64,000 nt of DNA from Linanthus parryae (GCA_023055425.1 JALGPY010000004.1:21909718-21973717), one strand, 5' to 3'; counted from the stretch's first letter, positions 21,524 through 31,998 are shown. The notes: a model not told the origin generated them from the letters alone. Program-made: numbers and translations.

Positions 21524-22566
21524 ATCCACTCTCTATGTATTGAAAATCCCTTCCCTTGGATGAATTTTCCCCTTGACCTTGCCCTTCCGCGTGTTGTTCC
21601 TCCTCGACCATCTTTTCTACCACATACCCTTCTCATTTAGATCCCAACTCATCAAATGTTTTTCTCTCGATCCTTCATCTTTCTTTTCCTGGACAACACT
21701 TTCATCATTGCGTTCAGAGCTCTTATGAGTATTCAAAGCTTCTTCTGAAGTACCATCGTGTTCATGAATTCCGTCTTCTCCCCCTCATTTGGATCACACC
21801 TCATCTGATTTTGTTCTCTCGCCCGTTCACCCATCTTGTTCCAAACACATTCTTTGAGTTCCAGACTCTCCTGAGAATCCATACCGACTCGTGAATTCAG
21901 ATCATGTTCGACTAATCTGTCATTCTCAGTACGACCTTGTTTGCCTTATTCATGAATCTGCTCAGTAATCTTAACTCCTTCTGAAGTACCTCCGTCTTCA
22001 CATAATCCTTTTTCTCCCATCTCATTTGGATCACTACTTACTTGATTTTCTTCACTCGACGATTCATCCATCTTGTTAAATAGAACGTATCTGTCTTCCA
22101 GACTCTTCCGCGAATGAATACAGTTCGTTGCGTTCAACTAATCCGTCCTGAGACCATTGGATTCCACATATCGCGTTCAAACTTACTTGCTTCATCTATG
22201 GAACACGTTTCCATTTACTGGACTTCAAAAATGGTCTGCCATTTTCTATAATATTTTGCAAAAAAATGTGGGAAGCCCCTCGGTCACCGCAACAGGCATG
22301 AGTTCAATGCTCTGCAACAAAAGACAACAGCAGCAATGAGACTGTAACTCTCATTCCAAAAATTGAACGTGAAACAAGTTTCCAAAAATGATAAATAATT
22401 AGGTATCGACTACTGATCATATATATAACTCAATGAAAACATATGACGACACAACGCGCACCTCGAATTTTCTCTTCTCCAAAAAAATTCACCTCCTCTT
22501 CATGTCGGATATTCCCATAATCCTATGCAAGGACTATCCCTTGTAGATGTTGTAGCCAAGCATTAA
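21524..22566 (-). other. Older gene-like flank with acidic degenerate repeats
   Basis: Between the gypsy 3' LTR and the interrupted gene fragment. On the minus strand, 22137-21946 is a 63-codon acidic ORF with SDPNEMGEKG and CEDGGTSEG motifs. Similar blocks recur about 236 bp away (CTGAAGTACC at 21745 and 21981, with matching CATTTGGATCAC blocks), giving degenerate internal repeats over about 21600-22160. It may be an acidic linker or downstream exon of the decayed gene at 22567-22737/31223-31998. About 22170-22560 shows nothing recognisable. Confidence 0.35.
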
Positions 22567-22737
22567 TTAACTAACTGCCGTACACAAGTGTTGGAGATAT
22601 ACCATGGGTATTAGCCCGCACCCGCCTCATGAATTTTGTTTGTCTCTCAAGACATCCTTATGCTGGGAGCACAAGTGATCAAGGAAATGTTTTCACATGT
22701 GAATGCAATTCAAACGTTCCAAGTCCGTCACAAATCT
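22567..22737 (-). pseudogene. Downstream part of decayed gene cut by copia-2
   Basis: If copia-2 and one copy of its target duplication are removed, the minus-strand frame of 31998-31223 continues here as RFVTDLERLNCIHM, then TGA (22693-22695), KHFLDHLCSQHKDVLRD, TGA (22627-22629), GGCGLIPMVYLQHL and a TAA at 22567-22569. A conserved-looking hydrophobic end (LIPMVYLQHL) in the continued frame supports a real former coding region. It resembles the region after the N-terminal domain of plant Ulp1-linked transposon proteins, where a YLDHV-like motif is common (from memory). Two nonsense codons mark it as dead. Confidence 0.5.
22733..22737. repeat. Target-site duplication of copia-2 (left)
   Basis: AATCT, exactly repeated at 31223-31227 after the other LTR. 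Confidence 0.95.
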
Positions 22738-24168
22738 TGTTGGAATAGATGCCCTAGAGGCAATCTAGTTTAGTATGAATTGTTTGTGGCTAGAAATTCA
22801 TTTATTATTTATTCGATATTTAATATAATGAAGTCCTTAGATTTACAATTGTGTTGTTTATCTTAAATATCCCTAGTCAAGTATAATGATTAAATGGGAC
22901 AATCATCTATAGACTAGTATGGGGTTGGATTGATATGGAGATATCACGATCCAACACATAGGTGTGCATTAGGGAATGTTGCACTGGATTGACCCATCTC
23001 CGAGAAGGCTACATACACGTTATGTTGAGTCACAAGCGCTTCTCGCGGTGCAATGGTATTGTCATCCTTAGACTTGAAGTCACTAGATATTCTAGTTGTG
23101 GATTATTGTGATCTTGGTAGCGTTAAACGCTACACCGTAACTGGGTAGTTATAAAGGCGTGTACTGGATACAATAAGCAGCAAGCTTAGAGATCGTAGTG
23201 GACGTAGATAGAATTTGTCCGTCCCACATAAAGGGAGCAAATATCCTAGGCCACTCGAGGGATAGTGCTTATGGAATGTCTGGCCAGACTCAAATAAATC
23301 AATATGGGATATTGATGTTATTTGCACGAATAAGGCTATTCCCATGGATCGAGAAACTATGGATTGGATATATGAGTGTGACTTGTATGTCTCGTGTCCA
23401 ATCCGGATATAGAGACAAAGGGATGAGACAATTACTTGTACAAAGGTTGTCAAGATGACTATTCTATTAGTTGGCTAGAATGGATGTTTTGCTAGAGACC
23501 GCTCCATATTAGCAAATAGTTGCTACCAACTAGATAGAACCTATGGGGTCACACGCTATATAGAGTTGAACTAGATTTGGGAATTAATTAATTGGATTAA
23601 TTAATTAGAAGGATCACTTTGCAAACCCTTGCAAACTTAGTAGGGACTAATTTGCAAGGAATGGACTAAATTGAATTCTAGTAGGACTAGAATAAGTCTT
23701 TTAGGTAGTTAACAAGGAGTTGTTGGACTATATAAAGGACCTTCCTTCCTTCCTTCCACATAACTTATGCTCATTAAGTGAACATAACAAGAGTGGGAGA
23801 GAACAAAAAGGAGAGAGAGAGCAAGCAACAAGGAGGCCCGCCGCCCCCTTGCCGCCGCCCCGTCCCCGTCGGCCAAAGGAGGCCGAGACCCTCCTTTGGG
23901 TCTCGTTTTGCGTGATTTCTTCTTCCTCTTCCTCTTCCGGGCTAGCACCAAGGAGTTGGGAGATCTAGGATCAACTCTAGGCGTGGATCAACTATAGAGA
24001 ACGTGACGCAATTCGCGTTTGAAGTCATCAAGGAGAACCCAAAGGTGTGTTTATGGTTTCTAACCCTTACCATCGTTATGTCTCTTGACTTGTGATCCTT
24101 GGAGGGTTTTGCATGGTTTTATGTTTGATTATGCTTCCGTTGTGCAATCCATGAATCAAAACCCTACA
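22738..24168 (+). repeat. copia-2 5' LTR
   Basis: 1,431 bp, TGTTGGAATA...CCCTACA. Holds a TATATAAA box at 23729-23736, a CTTC microsatellite just after it (about 23740-23757) and a GC-rich block at 23835-23890. Confidence 0.97.
23729..23736 (+). promoter_or_regulatory. TATA box of copia-2 5' LTR
   Basis: TATATAAA at the same LTR position as in copia-1 and copia-3; likely core promoter for the genomic transcript. The 3' LTR copy is at 30783-30790. Confidence 0.65.
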
Positions 24169-24169
24169 G

Positions 24170-24181
24170 TGGTATCAGAGC
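24170..24181 (+). other. copia-2 primer binding site
   Basis: TGGTATCAGAGC, initiator-Met tRNA complement, one base after the LTR end. Confidence 0.95.
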
Positions 24182-25853
24182 CACAGGTCGTAGAGCATAA
24201 ACGTGGTTTATGTGTTACGTTTTAGTTGTTTTACACCTTAATTTGATTGTTTATCGCGTAAAACAAGACAAATCAAGCATGGGATGCAATTTGTCAATAA
24301 TTAATCATAACAAGATCCAATTTTTTCATTGGATGCATGAATTGGTGAGTTTGAGAAATTTTAGGATCTTAGATCTAGGGTTTGGGCATCCTTGGGGAAG
24401 AAGGAGTTCTCCCAAAACAAGGAAACAACCAAACTTGGGCACCAAGCAAGGGAGTTGTTTTGGAAACAACTCCCTCAAGGAGGATCGGCCCCCCTAGGGA
24501 CCGCCCCCCTTGCTTGCCGCCCAAGCTTGGCTGCCCTAGGGGCCGGGCGGCCCTAACCCGCGGGCCTAGGCTTGTGGGTTTTGGGCCGGGCCGGCCCTAG
24601 GGCCTTGTGGTTCACTTTTTGGGCCCGGGCAATTTGATTGTTGGGCCCATGGACTGTTTCAACCCTAGAAATCCTAAAATCAATTAAAATTGACCAAGCG
24701 CGTTAAAATTGGATTTTAACTGTTTATGTGCAAATCGCATGGTGATTGGATATGGCCTTAGGATGTGGTTTGATGTGGATGTTTAATTTTGTGTTTTGGT
24801 TTTACCGCCTGCGAGCTGATCAATTAATTGTAATAATTAATTAGGGTTTTATGGCCTGCGTGCCAATTTTTTTTTCTCAACTTGTGAGATTTATTTTATC
24901 TAGTATAGATATTAGCTAGTGCTAGATAAAGTAGATTGTTAGCCAAGATTGGAGAAAAGGAGCCCAAAGCCAAAGAAACCACAAAAGATGGAGCATGCAG
25001 CATGGAGCATTCCACAAGACTATGAAGGATGGACCAAAAGATCAAGACGCATGGAGATGTGTTTGCTTTAGGGTTCATAGATAATTCCATTGGCTTGGAA
25101 TTATCTTAGTCTAGAAAAGGCCATATCCACATCACGTTTAATTTTTGTTTTGTGGTTGTTTATTTTAATGTCTTATTATTGTGTGGTTGGTGTATGGATG
25201 ATGCATGCAATTAGGATTTAAAATAATTAGACAACCCGGATCTATTATTTGGAGTTGTGCCCAAACTCAAATAGATAGATTAGTTGATATTGATCAACAA
25301 AACAATTAAAATTGAATTTAAAATCCCTCAAAATTCAAATATTGTGTTCTTGCCTTCTCGTTATTTAAACACTCATTATCATCATTATTTATCAAGTTCG
25401 TGCGTGCCAAAGCATGGCGACTTGGTTCATAATGATGGAATGCGATGGCACGTAACAATGTGCAATTGTTTAGATAAGAGGTTGAATACAACTAGGCTAT
25501 TCATTTGATTAAGAAACCTAGAGGCAATCAATTGGGATTATCCATATGGATGGATAAATAAGGAGTTATTTGCCCAGTTGAACCAAGAGTTGCATATGGG
25601 ATGCAATTGGAATTGTTCCTACCTAAAGTAGTCAAATTATGGGTGACTTGCCAAAGCAAGCTCATAAGGAGATGAAAGATTGATCTTGGCCCACTAGAAA
25701 ATATAAGGATATTTTCCGCATTAATATCTTGAGGGTTATTAATCCGTAGAAAAATAGTGGGAGCTATATTTGATAAACTAGCCATTATTAAATATAGTCA
25801 AAAAAAATTCACAAATACTAAAACTTGCGTATTTTCCTTTTGTAGAATTCCAA
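24182..25853 (+). other. copia-2 untranslated leader
   Basis: 1.67 kb before the gag start. Contains a short upstream ORF (from the ATG at 24282, peptide start MGCNLS, shared with copia-1), the hairpin at 24449-24475 and a GC-rich stretch of GGGCC/GGCCC repeats at about 24535-24605. The upstream ATGs would hinder simple scanning to gag, so some other route to gag translation is implied (inference). No further gene. Confidence 0.75.
24449..24475 (+). other. Leader hairpin
   Basis: Perfect 12-bp arms AGGGAGTTGTTT and AAACAACTCCCT around a TGG loop. Also present in copia-1 (about 7438-7461, complement) and in decayed form in copia-3 near 35085-35110. It lies in the RNA leader, where dimerisation and packaging signals of LTR elements usually sit. 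Confidence 0.7.
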
Positions 25854-28800
25854 ATGGCAAACAACTCATCGAGTTCACAACATTCCCTACGATCTGTCCT
25901 TGAGAAGGACAAGCTCTCTGGAACCAACTTTCTTGATTGGTACAGAAACTTGAGAATTGTTCTCAAGCAAGAGAAGAAACTGTACGCAATAGAGGCGCAT
26001 GTTCCAGAAGGTCCAGAGAACCAAACACCTGCTGCCTTAAAGGCGTATCAAAAGCGTGTTGATGACGCTAATGATGTGGCCTGCCTAATGCTTTGCACCA
26101 TGACTTCTGAGCTTCAGAAGCAACACGAAAACATGAATGCTGTCGATATGATCGAACATCTAAAGCAGCTCTTCCAAGAGCAGGCGAGGGTAGAGAGGTA
26201 TGAGGTCTCAAAGGCACTGTTCAAATGTCATCTGGCAGAAGGGAACCCTGTGGGACCCCATGTACTCCGAATGATCGGGTACTTGGAGAATCTCGCCCGA
26301 TTGGGGTTCCCGGTCGGCCAAGAGTTGGCAACCGATCTCGTGTTGCAATCGTTGCCCGAGAGTCATGGACAGCTCATTATGAACTATAACATGAACGAGA
26401 TCGTTAAACCACTGCCAGATTTACTCAACATGTTGAGGACGGCTGAACAGAGCATCAACAAGGGTAAGGGCAAGGCCATTATGATGGTACAGAAAGGAAA
26501 GGGCAAAAGGTTTTCCTCTTCCTCCAAGGGCAAAGGCAAGTCAGTTGCAAAGTCCAAGGAACCTGCCCTTAAGCCTGTTGGTGGCATTGACAAGGCCGTG
26601 ACTAAAGGTGAGTGTCACTACTGCAGTCAGCCTGGACACTGGAGGAGGAACTGCCCAAAATATCTGGAGGACAAGAGGCTTGGAATAGTGATTCCACCAC
26701 CACCAGGTATTTTTGTTGTAGATGTCAATTTAACTGTCTCTACATCATGGGTATTAAATACTGGATGTGGATCTCATATTTGTCGAAATATGCAAGATCT
26801 AAAGAGAAGTAGAAGATTGGCTAAAGGAGAGGTAGATCTGCGCGTTGGGAATGAAGCAAAGGTTGCTGCGTTGGCCATAGGCGTGTGCGAGCTATCTCTG
26901 CCTTCAGGATTAGTTTTAGAATTAAATAATTGCTATTTTGTGCCTGCTATGAGCAGAAACATTATTTCTATTTCTTGTTTGGACAAGGATGGTTTTATTA
27001 TTTCAATAAAGAACAATTGTTGTTCCTTTTATTTAAATAATATTCACTATTTTAGTGCGAAATTATTTAATGGACTTTATGTCCTTGATCTAAGCAATCC
27101 TGTCTACAACATTAATACCAAGCGGATTAAAATAAATGATTTAAATCCTGCTTATTTATGGCATTGTCGTTTAGGCCACATAAATGAGAAACGTGTATCT
27201 AGACTCCATAAGGATGGATTACTAGACTCATTTGATTTTGAATCATATGAGACATGTGAGGCTTGTTTATTGGGAAAAATGACAAATTCCCCTTTCAATA
27301 AGAAAGGTGAGAGGACTAGTGAGCAATTGGCACTCATACATACCGATGTGTGTGGGCCATTTGTCACGCCTGCCAGGGGTGGTTATGTCTATTTCATTAC
27401 ATTTAGTGATGATTACAGTAGATATGGATTTGTGTACCTCATGAGGGCGAAATCCGAATCCGTTGAAGTGTTCAAAGAATTCAAGAATGAAGTAGAGAAG
27501 CAACTTGGCAAAAGTATAAAGGCTCTACGATCGGATCGTGGAGGAGAATACTTGAGCCAAGAGTTTGACGAATATCTTAGAGAGTGTGGGATCGTGTCCC
27601 AACTCACTCCACCCGGAACGCCACAGTGGAATGGCGTGTCCGAGAGGAGGAATCGAACCCTATTGGATATGGTTCGATCTATGATGGGTCAAACCGATCT
27701 TCCATTATCATTTTGGGGCTACGCTCTATTAAGTGCAGCTTTCACCATTAACCGTGTTCCATCTAAGTCAGTCATGAAGACACCATATGAGATGTGGAGT
27801 GGGAGGCGTCCCACACTGTCGTTCATGAGGATTTGGGGCTGCGATGTCTATGTAAAACGTTTACAATCAGACAAGCTAGGGCCTAAATCGAATAAGTGTA
27901 AGTTTGTGGGGTACCCTAAGGAAACTAAGGGATACTACTTCTACAATCCAACCGAGAACAATGTGTTTGGTTCTCGGACCGGCGTGTTTCTAGAAAGAGA
28001 ATTTGTCTCTAAAGAAGCAAGTGGGAGGAATGTAGAACTTGAAGAGGTTCAAGAACCACAAATCACTGAGCCGATTATGGAATATGAACAGGAACCACAA
28101 GCAGAGGAGCTTCGTAGATCTAGTAGAGTACGCCAGGAACCCGAGAGGTATGGACTTCTCGTAACCGATTCCGGTGACACGATGCTCATAGATGATGAGC
28201 CTACTACCTATGAGGAGGCCATGAATGGCCCAGACTCTCAGAAGTGGCTGGAAGCCATGAGATCCGAGATGGAATCCATGTACACCAACAAAGTATGGAC
28301 TTTGGTGGAACCACCCGATGGGGCGCGTCCCATAGGGTGCAAGTGGGTCTTCAAGAAGAAGATCGACATGGATGGTAATGTGATTACCTATAAGGGCCGA
28401 TTGGTGGCTAAAGGATTCAGACAGATTCATGGTATAGACTATGATGAAACCTTTTCACCAGTCGCTATGACCAAATCCATCCGAATCCTACTTGCGATTG
28501 CAGCATACCACGACTATGAGATTTGGCAGATGGATGTCAAAACAGCATTCATTTATGGGAATCTCCTCGAGGACGTGTATATGATACAGCCGAAGGGTTT
28601 TGAAGATCCAAAGCAAGCCAACAAAGTCTGTAAGCTGCAACGATCCATTTATGGATTGAAGCAAGCTTCTAGGAGTTGGAATCGACGTTTTGATGAAGTG
28701 GTCAAAGAGTTTGGCTTCATCAGAAACGAAGATGAGTCTTGTGTCTACAAGAAGGTTAGTGGGAGCTCTGTAGCTTTTCTGTTCTTGTATGTGGATGACA

Positions 28801-29777
28801 TACTACTCATTGGAAACGACATTCCCATGCTGCAATCTGTGAAAGATTGGCTAGGAAAGTGTTTCTCAATGAAGGACTTAGGGGAAGCAGCCTATATACT
28901 CGGTATAAAGATCTATAGAGATAGATCTAGGAGGTTGGTAGGCCGAAGTCAAAGTACATATATTGACAAGGTGTTGAAACGGTTCAACATGCAAGATTCC
29001 AAGAAGGGATTCTTGCCCATGTCACATGGAATCACTCTTTCGAAGAGTGGTTGTCCTTCCAATGAGATTGAGAAGGAACGCATGAGTAGAATCCCCTATG
29101 CCTCGGCCATAGGATCTATCATGTACGCCATGTTATGTACTAGACCAGATGTGTCATATGCCTTGAGTATGACAAGCAGATACCAATCCAATCCGGGTGA
29201 GAGTCACTGGATTGCAGTCAAGAACATCCTAAAGTACTTGAGAAGAACTAAGGATGCTTTCTTGATATTTGGCGGTGAGGAAGAGTTGCGTGTAAGGGGT
29301 TACACTGATGCAAGCTTCCAAACCGACAGAGATGACTTTAGATCACAATCGGGATATGTGTTTTGCCTGAATGGAGCAGCGGTGAGCTGGAAGAGTTCCA
29401 AGCAAGAGACGGTAGCTGATTCTACAACAGAGGCTGAGTACATTGCTGCAAATGGCGCAGCAAAGGAGGCTGTTTGGATCAGAAAGTTTGTTTCTGAACT
29501 TGGTATGGTCCCTAGCATTGCGGATCCAGTTGAGTTGTTCTGTGACAACACTGGGGCGATCGCTCAATCAAAGGAACCCAGATCGCACCAGAAGTCCAAG
29601 CACGTGCTCAGGAAGTTTCATCTGATTCGAGATATTATTGATAGAGGAGACGTTCGGATATGCAAGATTCCTACAGATGATAATCTGTCAGACCCGCTTA
29701 CGAAGCCTCTCACGCAGTGGAAGCATGAAGGGCACACTAGGAGTATGGGCATACGAGATGCGCCAGATTGGTTCTAG
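25854..29777 (+). CDS. copia-2 gag-pol polyprotein (1,307 residues)
   Basis: Single frame, no stop. Gag about residues 1-250, with zinc knuckle C254, C257, H262, C267 and a Lys-rich KGKGK stretch before it. Protease motif at 300-306 reads V-L-N-T-G-C-G: the expected catalytic Asp302 is Asn (codon AAT at 26757-26759; copia-1 and copia-3 have GAT). Integrase: H437, H442, C468, C471, then D498, D561, E597 (D,D35E). RT: MDVKTAF around D894 and YVDD 979-982. RNase H: D1152, E1193, D1231. Length and domain order are normal for Ty1/copia. The start ATG is chosen because its N-terminus (MANNSSSS) is shared with copia-1 and closely matched in copia-3. The frame stops 14 bases before the 3' LTR. Protease activity, hence autonomous transposition, is doubtful. 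Confidence 0.96.
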   Translation: MANNSSSSQHSLRSVLEKDKLSGTNFLDWYRNLRIVLKQEKKLYAIEAHVPEGPENQTPAALKAYQKRVDDANDVACLMLCTMTSELQKQHENMNAVDMIEHLKQLFQEQARVERYEVSKALFKCHLAEGNPVGPHVLRMIGYLENLARLGFPVGQELATDLVLQSLPESHGQLIMNYNMNEIVKPLPDLLNMLRTAEQSINKGKGKAIMMVQKGKGKRFSSSSKGKGKSVAKSKEPALKPVGGIDKAVTKGECHYCSQPGHWRRNCPKYLEDKRLGIVIPPPPGIFVVDVNLTVSTSWVLNTGCGSHICRNMQDLKRSRRLAKGEVDLRVGNEAKVAALAIGVCELSLPSGLVLELNNCYFVPAMSRNIISISCLDKDGFIISIKNNCCSFYLNNIHYFSAKLFNGLYVLDLSNPVYNINTKRIKINDLNPAYLWHCRLGHINEKRVSRLHKDGLLDSFDFESYETCEACLLGKMTNSPFNKKGERTSEQLALIHTDVCGPFVTPARGGYVYFITFSDDYSRYGFVYLMRAKSESVEVFKEFKNEVEKQLGKSIKALRSDRGGEYLSQEFDEYLRECGIVSQLTPPGTPQWNGVSERRNRTLLDMVRSMMGQTDLPLSFWGYALLSAAFTINRVPSKSVMKTPYEMWSGRRPTLSFMRIWGCDVYVKRLQSDKLGPKSNKCKFVGYPKETKGYYFYNPTENNVFGSRTGVFLEREFVSKEASGRNVELEEVQEPQITEPIMEYEQEPQAEELRRSSRVRQEPERYGLLVTDSGDTMLIDDEPTTYEEAMNGPDSQKWLEAMRSEMESMYTNKVWTLVEPPDGARPIGCKWVFKKKIDMDGNVITYKGRLVAKGFRQIHGIDYDETFSPVAMTKSIRILLAIAAYHDYEIWQMDVKTAFIYGNLLEDVYMIQPKGFEDPKQANKVCKLQRSIYGLKQASRSWNRRFDEVVKEFGFIRNEDESCVYKKVSGSSVAFLFLYVDDILLIGNDIPMLQSVKDWLGKCFSMKDLGEAAYILGIKIYRDRSRRLVGRSQSTYIDKVLKRFNMQDSKKGFLPMSHGITLSKSGCPSNEIEKERMSRIPYASAIGSIMYAMLCTRPDVSYALSMTSRYQSNPGESHWIAVKNILKYLRRTKDAFLIFGGEEELRVRGYTDASFQTDRDDFRSQSGYVFCLNGAAVSWKSSKQETVADSTTEAEYIAANGAAKEAVWIRKFVSELGMVPSIADPVELFCDNTGAIAQSKEPRSHQKSKHVLRKFHLIRDIIDRGDVRICKIPTDDNLSDPLTKPLTQWKHEGHTRSMGIRDAPDWF

Positions 29778-29780
29778 TGC

Positions 29781-29791
29781 AAGTGGGAGAC
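29781..29791 (+). other. copia-2 polypurine tract
   Basis: AAGTGGGAGAC directly before the 3' LTR start TGTTGG. Confidence 0.88.
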
Positions 29792-31222
29792 TGTTGGAAT
29801 AGATGCCCTAGAGGCAATCTAGTTTAGTATGAATTGCTTGTGGCTAGAAATTCATTTATTATTTATTGGATATTTAATATAATGAAGTCCTTAGATTTAC
29901 AATTGTGTTGTTTATCTTAAATATCCCTAGTCAAGTATAATGATTAAATGGGACAATCATCTATAGACTAGTATGGGGTTGGATTGATATGGAGATATCA
30001 CGATCCAACACATAGGTGTGCATTAGGGAATGTTGCACTGGATTGACCCATCTCCGAGAAGGCTACATACACGTTATGTTGAGTCACAAGCGCTTCTTGC
30101 GGTGCAATGGTATTGTCATTCTTAGACTTGAAGTCACTAGATATTCTAGTTGTGGATTATTGTGATCTTGGTAGCGTTAAACGCTACACCGTAACTGGGT
30201 AGTTATAAAGGCGTGTACTGGATACAATAAGAAGAAAGCTTAGAGATCGTAGTGGACGTAGATAGAATTTGTCCCTCCCACATAACGGGAGCAAATATCC
30301 TAGGCCACTCGAGGGATAGTGCTTATAGAATGTCTGGCCAGACTCAAATAAATCAATATGGGATATTGATGTTATTTGCACGAATAAGGCTATTCCCATG
30401 GATCGAGAAACAATGGATTGGATATACGAGTGTGACTTGTATGTCTCGTGTCCAATCCAGATATAGAGACAAAGGGATGAGACAATTACTTGTACAAAGG
30501 TTGTCAAGATGACTATTCTATTAGTTGGCTAGAATGGATGTTTTGCTAGAGACCTCTCCATATTAGCAAATAGTTGCTACCAACTAGATAGAACTTATGG
30601 GGTCACACGCTATATAGAGTTGAACTAGATTTGGGAATTAATTAATTGGATTAATTAATTAGAAGGATCACTTTGCAAAACCTTGCAAACTTAGTAGGGA
30701 CTAATTTGCAAGGAAGGGACTAAATTGAATTCTAGTAGGACTAGAATAAGTCTTTTAGGTAGTTAACAAGGAGTTTTTGGACTATATAAAGGACCTTCCT
30801 TCCTTCCTTCCAAATAAATTATGCTCATTAAGTGAACATAACAAGAGTGGGAGAGAACAAAAAGGAGAGAGAGAGCAAGAAACAAGGAGGCCCGACGCCC
30901 CCTTGCCGCCGCCCCGTCCCCGTCGGCCAAAGGAGGCCGAGACCCTCCTTTGGGTCTCGTTTTGCGTGATTTCTTCTTCCTCTTCCTCTTCCGGGCTAGC
31001 ACCAAGGAGTTGGGAGATCTAGGATCAACTCTAGGCGTGGATCAACTATAGAGAACGTGACACAATTCGCGTTTGAAGTCATCAAGGAGAACCCAAAGGT
31101 GTGTTTATGGTTTCTAACCCTTACCATCGTTATGTCTCTTGACTTGTGATCCTTGGAGGGTTTTGCATGGTTTTATGTTTGATTATGCTTCCGTTGTGCA
31201 ATCCATGAATCAAAACCCTACA
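29792..31222 (+). repeat. copia-2 3' LTR
   Basis: 1,431 bp, same length as the 5' LTR and with no indels. About half of the differences from the 5' LTR are C/A or G/T changes, many clustered in 30230-30910. Confidence 0.97.
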
Positions 31223-31227
31223 AATCT
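31223..31227. repeat. Target-site duplication of copia-2 (right)
   Basis: AATCT, partner of 22733-22737. Confidence 0.95.
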
Positions 31228-31998
31228 CACAAGCGACTGGCATATACCCAACTTACTAACAGGTAGCCCAAAACAGCAAAGGATAAACCAGATAGCCCTA
31301 TGTTTCCACTCATTGTCGAGGCTCTCGTAATTACTGAGCAAATCGGCAAATACATTAACCCCTACAAAGGCTTTTTTTTTTATCCTGAGTTGGTGGGCAA
31401 TTTTATGTTCTTCCATTGTACATGTTTCGTTCTTCCCAAATGGAAGATCTATCTTATCCCCCAAGCCACGTACCCCCAGAAGCCAGTTAACAACTTTGTC
31501 GTCAATCTTTGACGTACAAACATGAGCTTCAACACTACTAGTGGAAGGATTGAATAACCCCATACAATACTTGGCAAATTCACACGACAAGTTCCCTCTT
31601 GGAAAGTTACGCAAAGCGCCTAGGCCGACACCATTCATCCACTCCATCTTATCCTTCGTCATGCTTTCGAATAAACCAACTACTTGTGTCAAAAACATGC
31701 TTGTCATAAATCTCTTTTCAACTTATTTTTCCCCTTTATCCAGCTCAACCTTCTTGTGTTTCCTTTTGTTAGGGTGTTTAAACCCCATTTTTTCCAAACA
31801 GTTCTTCATCTCTCTTGCAGCCCCTGCATCTCGTTTGTACATATTTTGCCGTTCTTCATGTAGACTGTTCCGTTCATTGCAGATTGAATCTTCCACATCC
31901 TTCATGCACATTGTGCAGTTCTCGTATCTCTTTTTATACAGGGGAATCACATCCCTCCTACAATTTCGACAATTGCAAGGTTTGTATTGAATAAACAA
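31223..31998 (-). pseudogene. Decayed gene, N-terminal part; resembles Ulp1-linked plant transposon proteins
   Basis: From the ATG at 31998 one minus-strand frame runs 91 codons to a single in-frame TAA (31723-31725), then on in the same frame to the copia-2 junction. First part: Cys-rich start (C8, C10, C13, C28, C31, C40) that might bind zinc, then a charged helical stretch (ERNSLHEERQNMYKRD). Second part: WMNGVGLGALRNFPRG..LFNPSTSSVEAH..DDKVVNWLLGVRGLGDKIDLPFG, a pattern like the N-terminal domain of plant proteins found with Ulp1-type proteases in Mutator-like elements (GFGGLL..FD..V..VLGLPxG; from memory). No protease domain is visible in the window. The continuation is at 22737-22567. 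Dead by stops and insertion. Confidence 0.5.

Larger units (their letters stand above)
22738..31222 (+). mobile_element. copia-2: full-length Ty1/copia element with open gag-pol
   Basis: 8,485 bp on the plus strand, with LTRs 22738-24168 and 29792-31222 (1,431 bp each), primer site, long leader, a single uninterrupted gag-pol, polypurine tract and exact AATCT duplication. By eye the LTRs differ at about 22 positions (about 1.5%). It is the same family as copia-1 but in the opposite orientation. It landed inside a decayed minus-strand gene and split it. All structural parts are present, yet the protease active-site aspartate is asparagine, so it may not mature its own particles. Confidence 0.97.

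Noticed and set aside
23740..23757. CTTC/GAAG microsatellite
   Set aside because: A simple repeat at a fixed LTR position in all three copia copies; not an independent feature of interest.
24170..24181. tRNA-like match to initiator methionine tRNA
   Set aside because: Only the 12-base primer-site complement is present; there is no tRNA gene body.
31139..31512. Plus-strand ORFs spanning the copia-2 3' LTR end and flank
   Set aside because: They cross the insertion boundary or lie antisense to the decayed gene; the minus-strand frame explains the region better.
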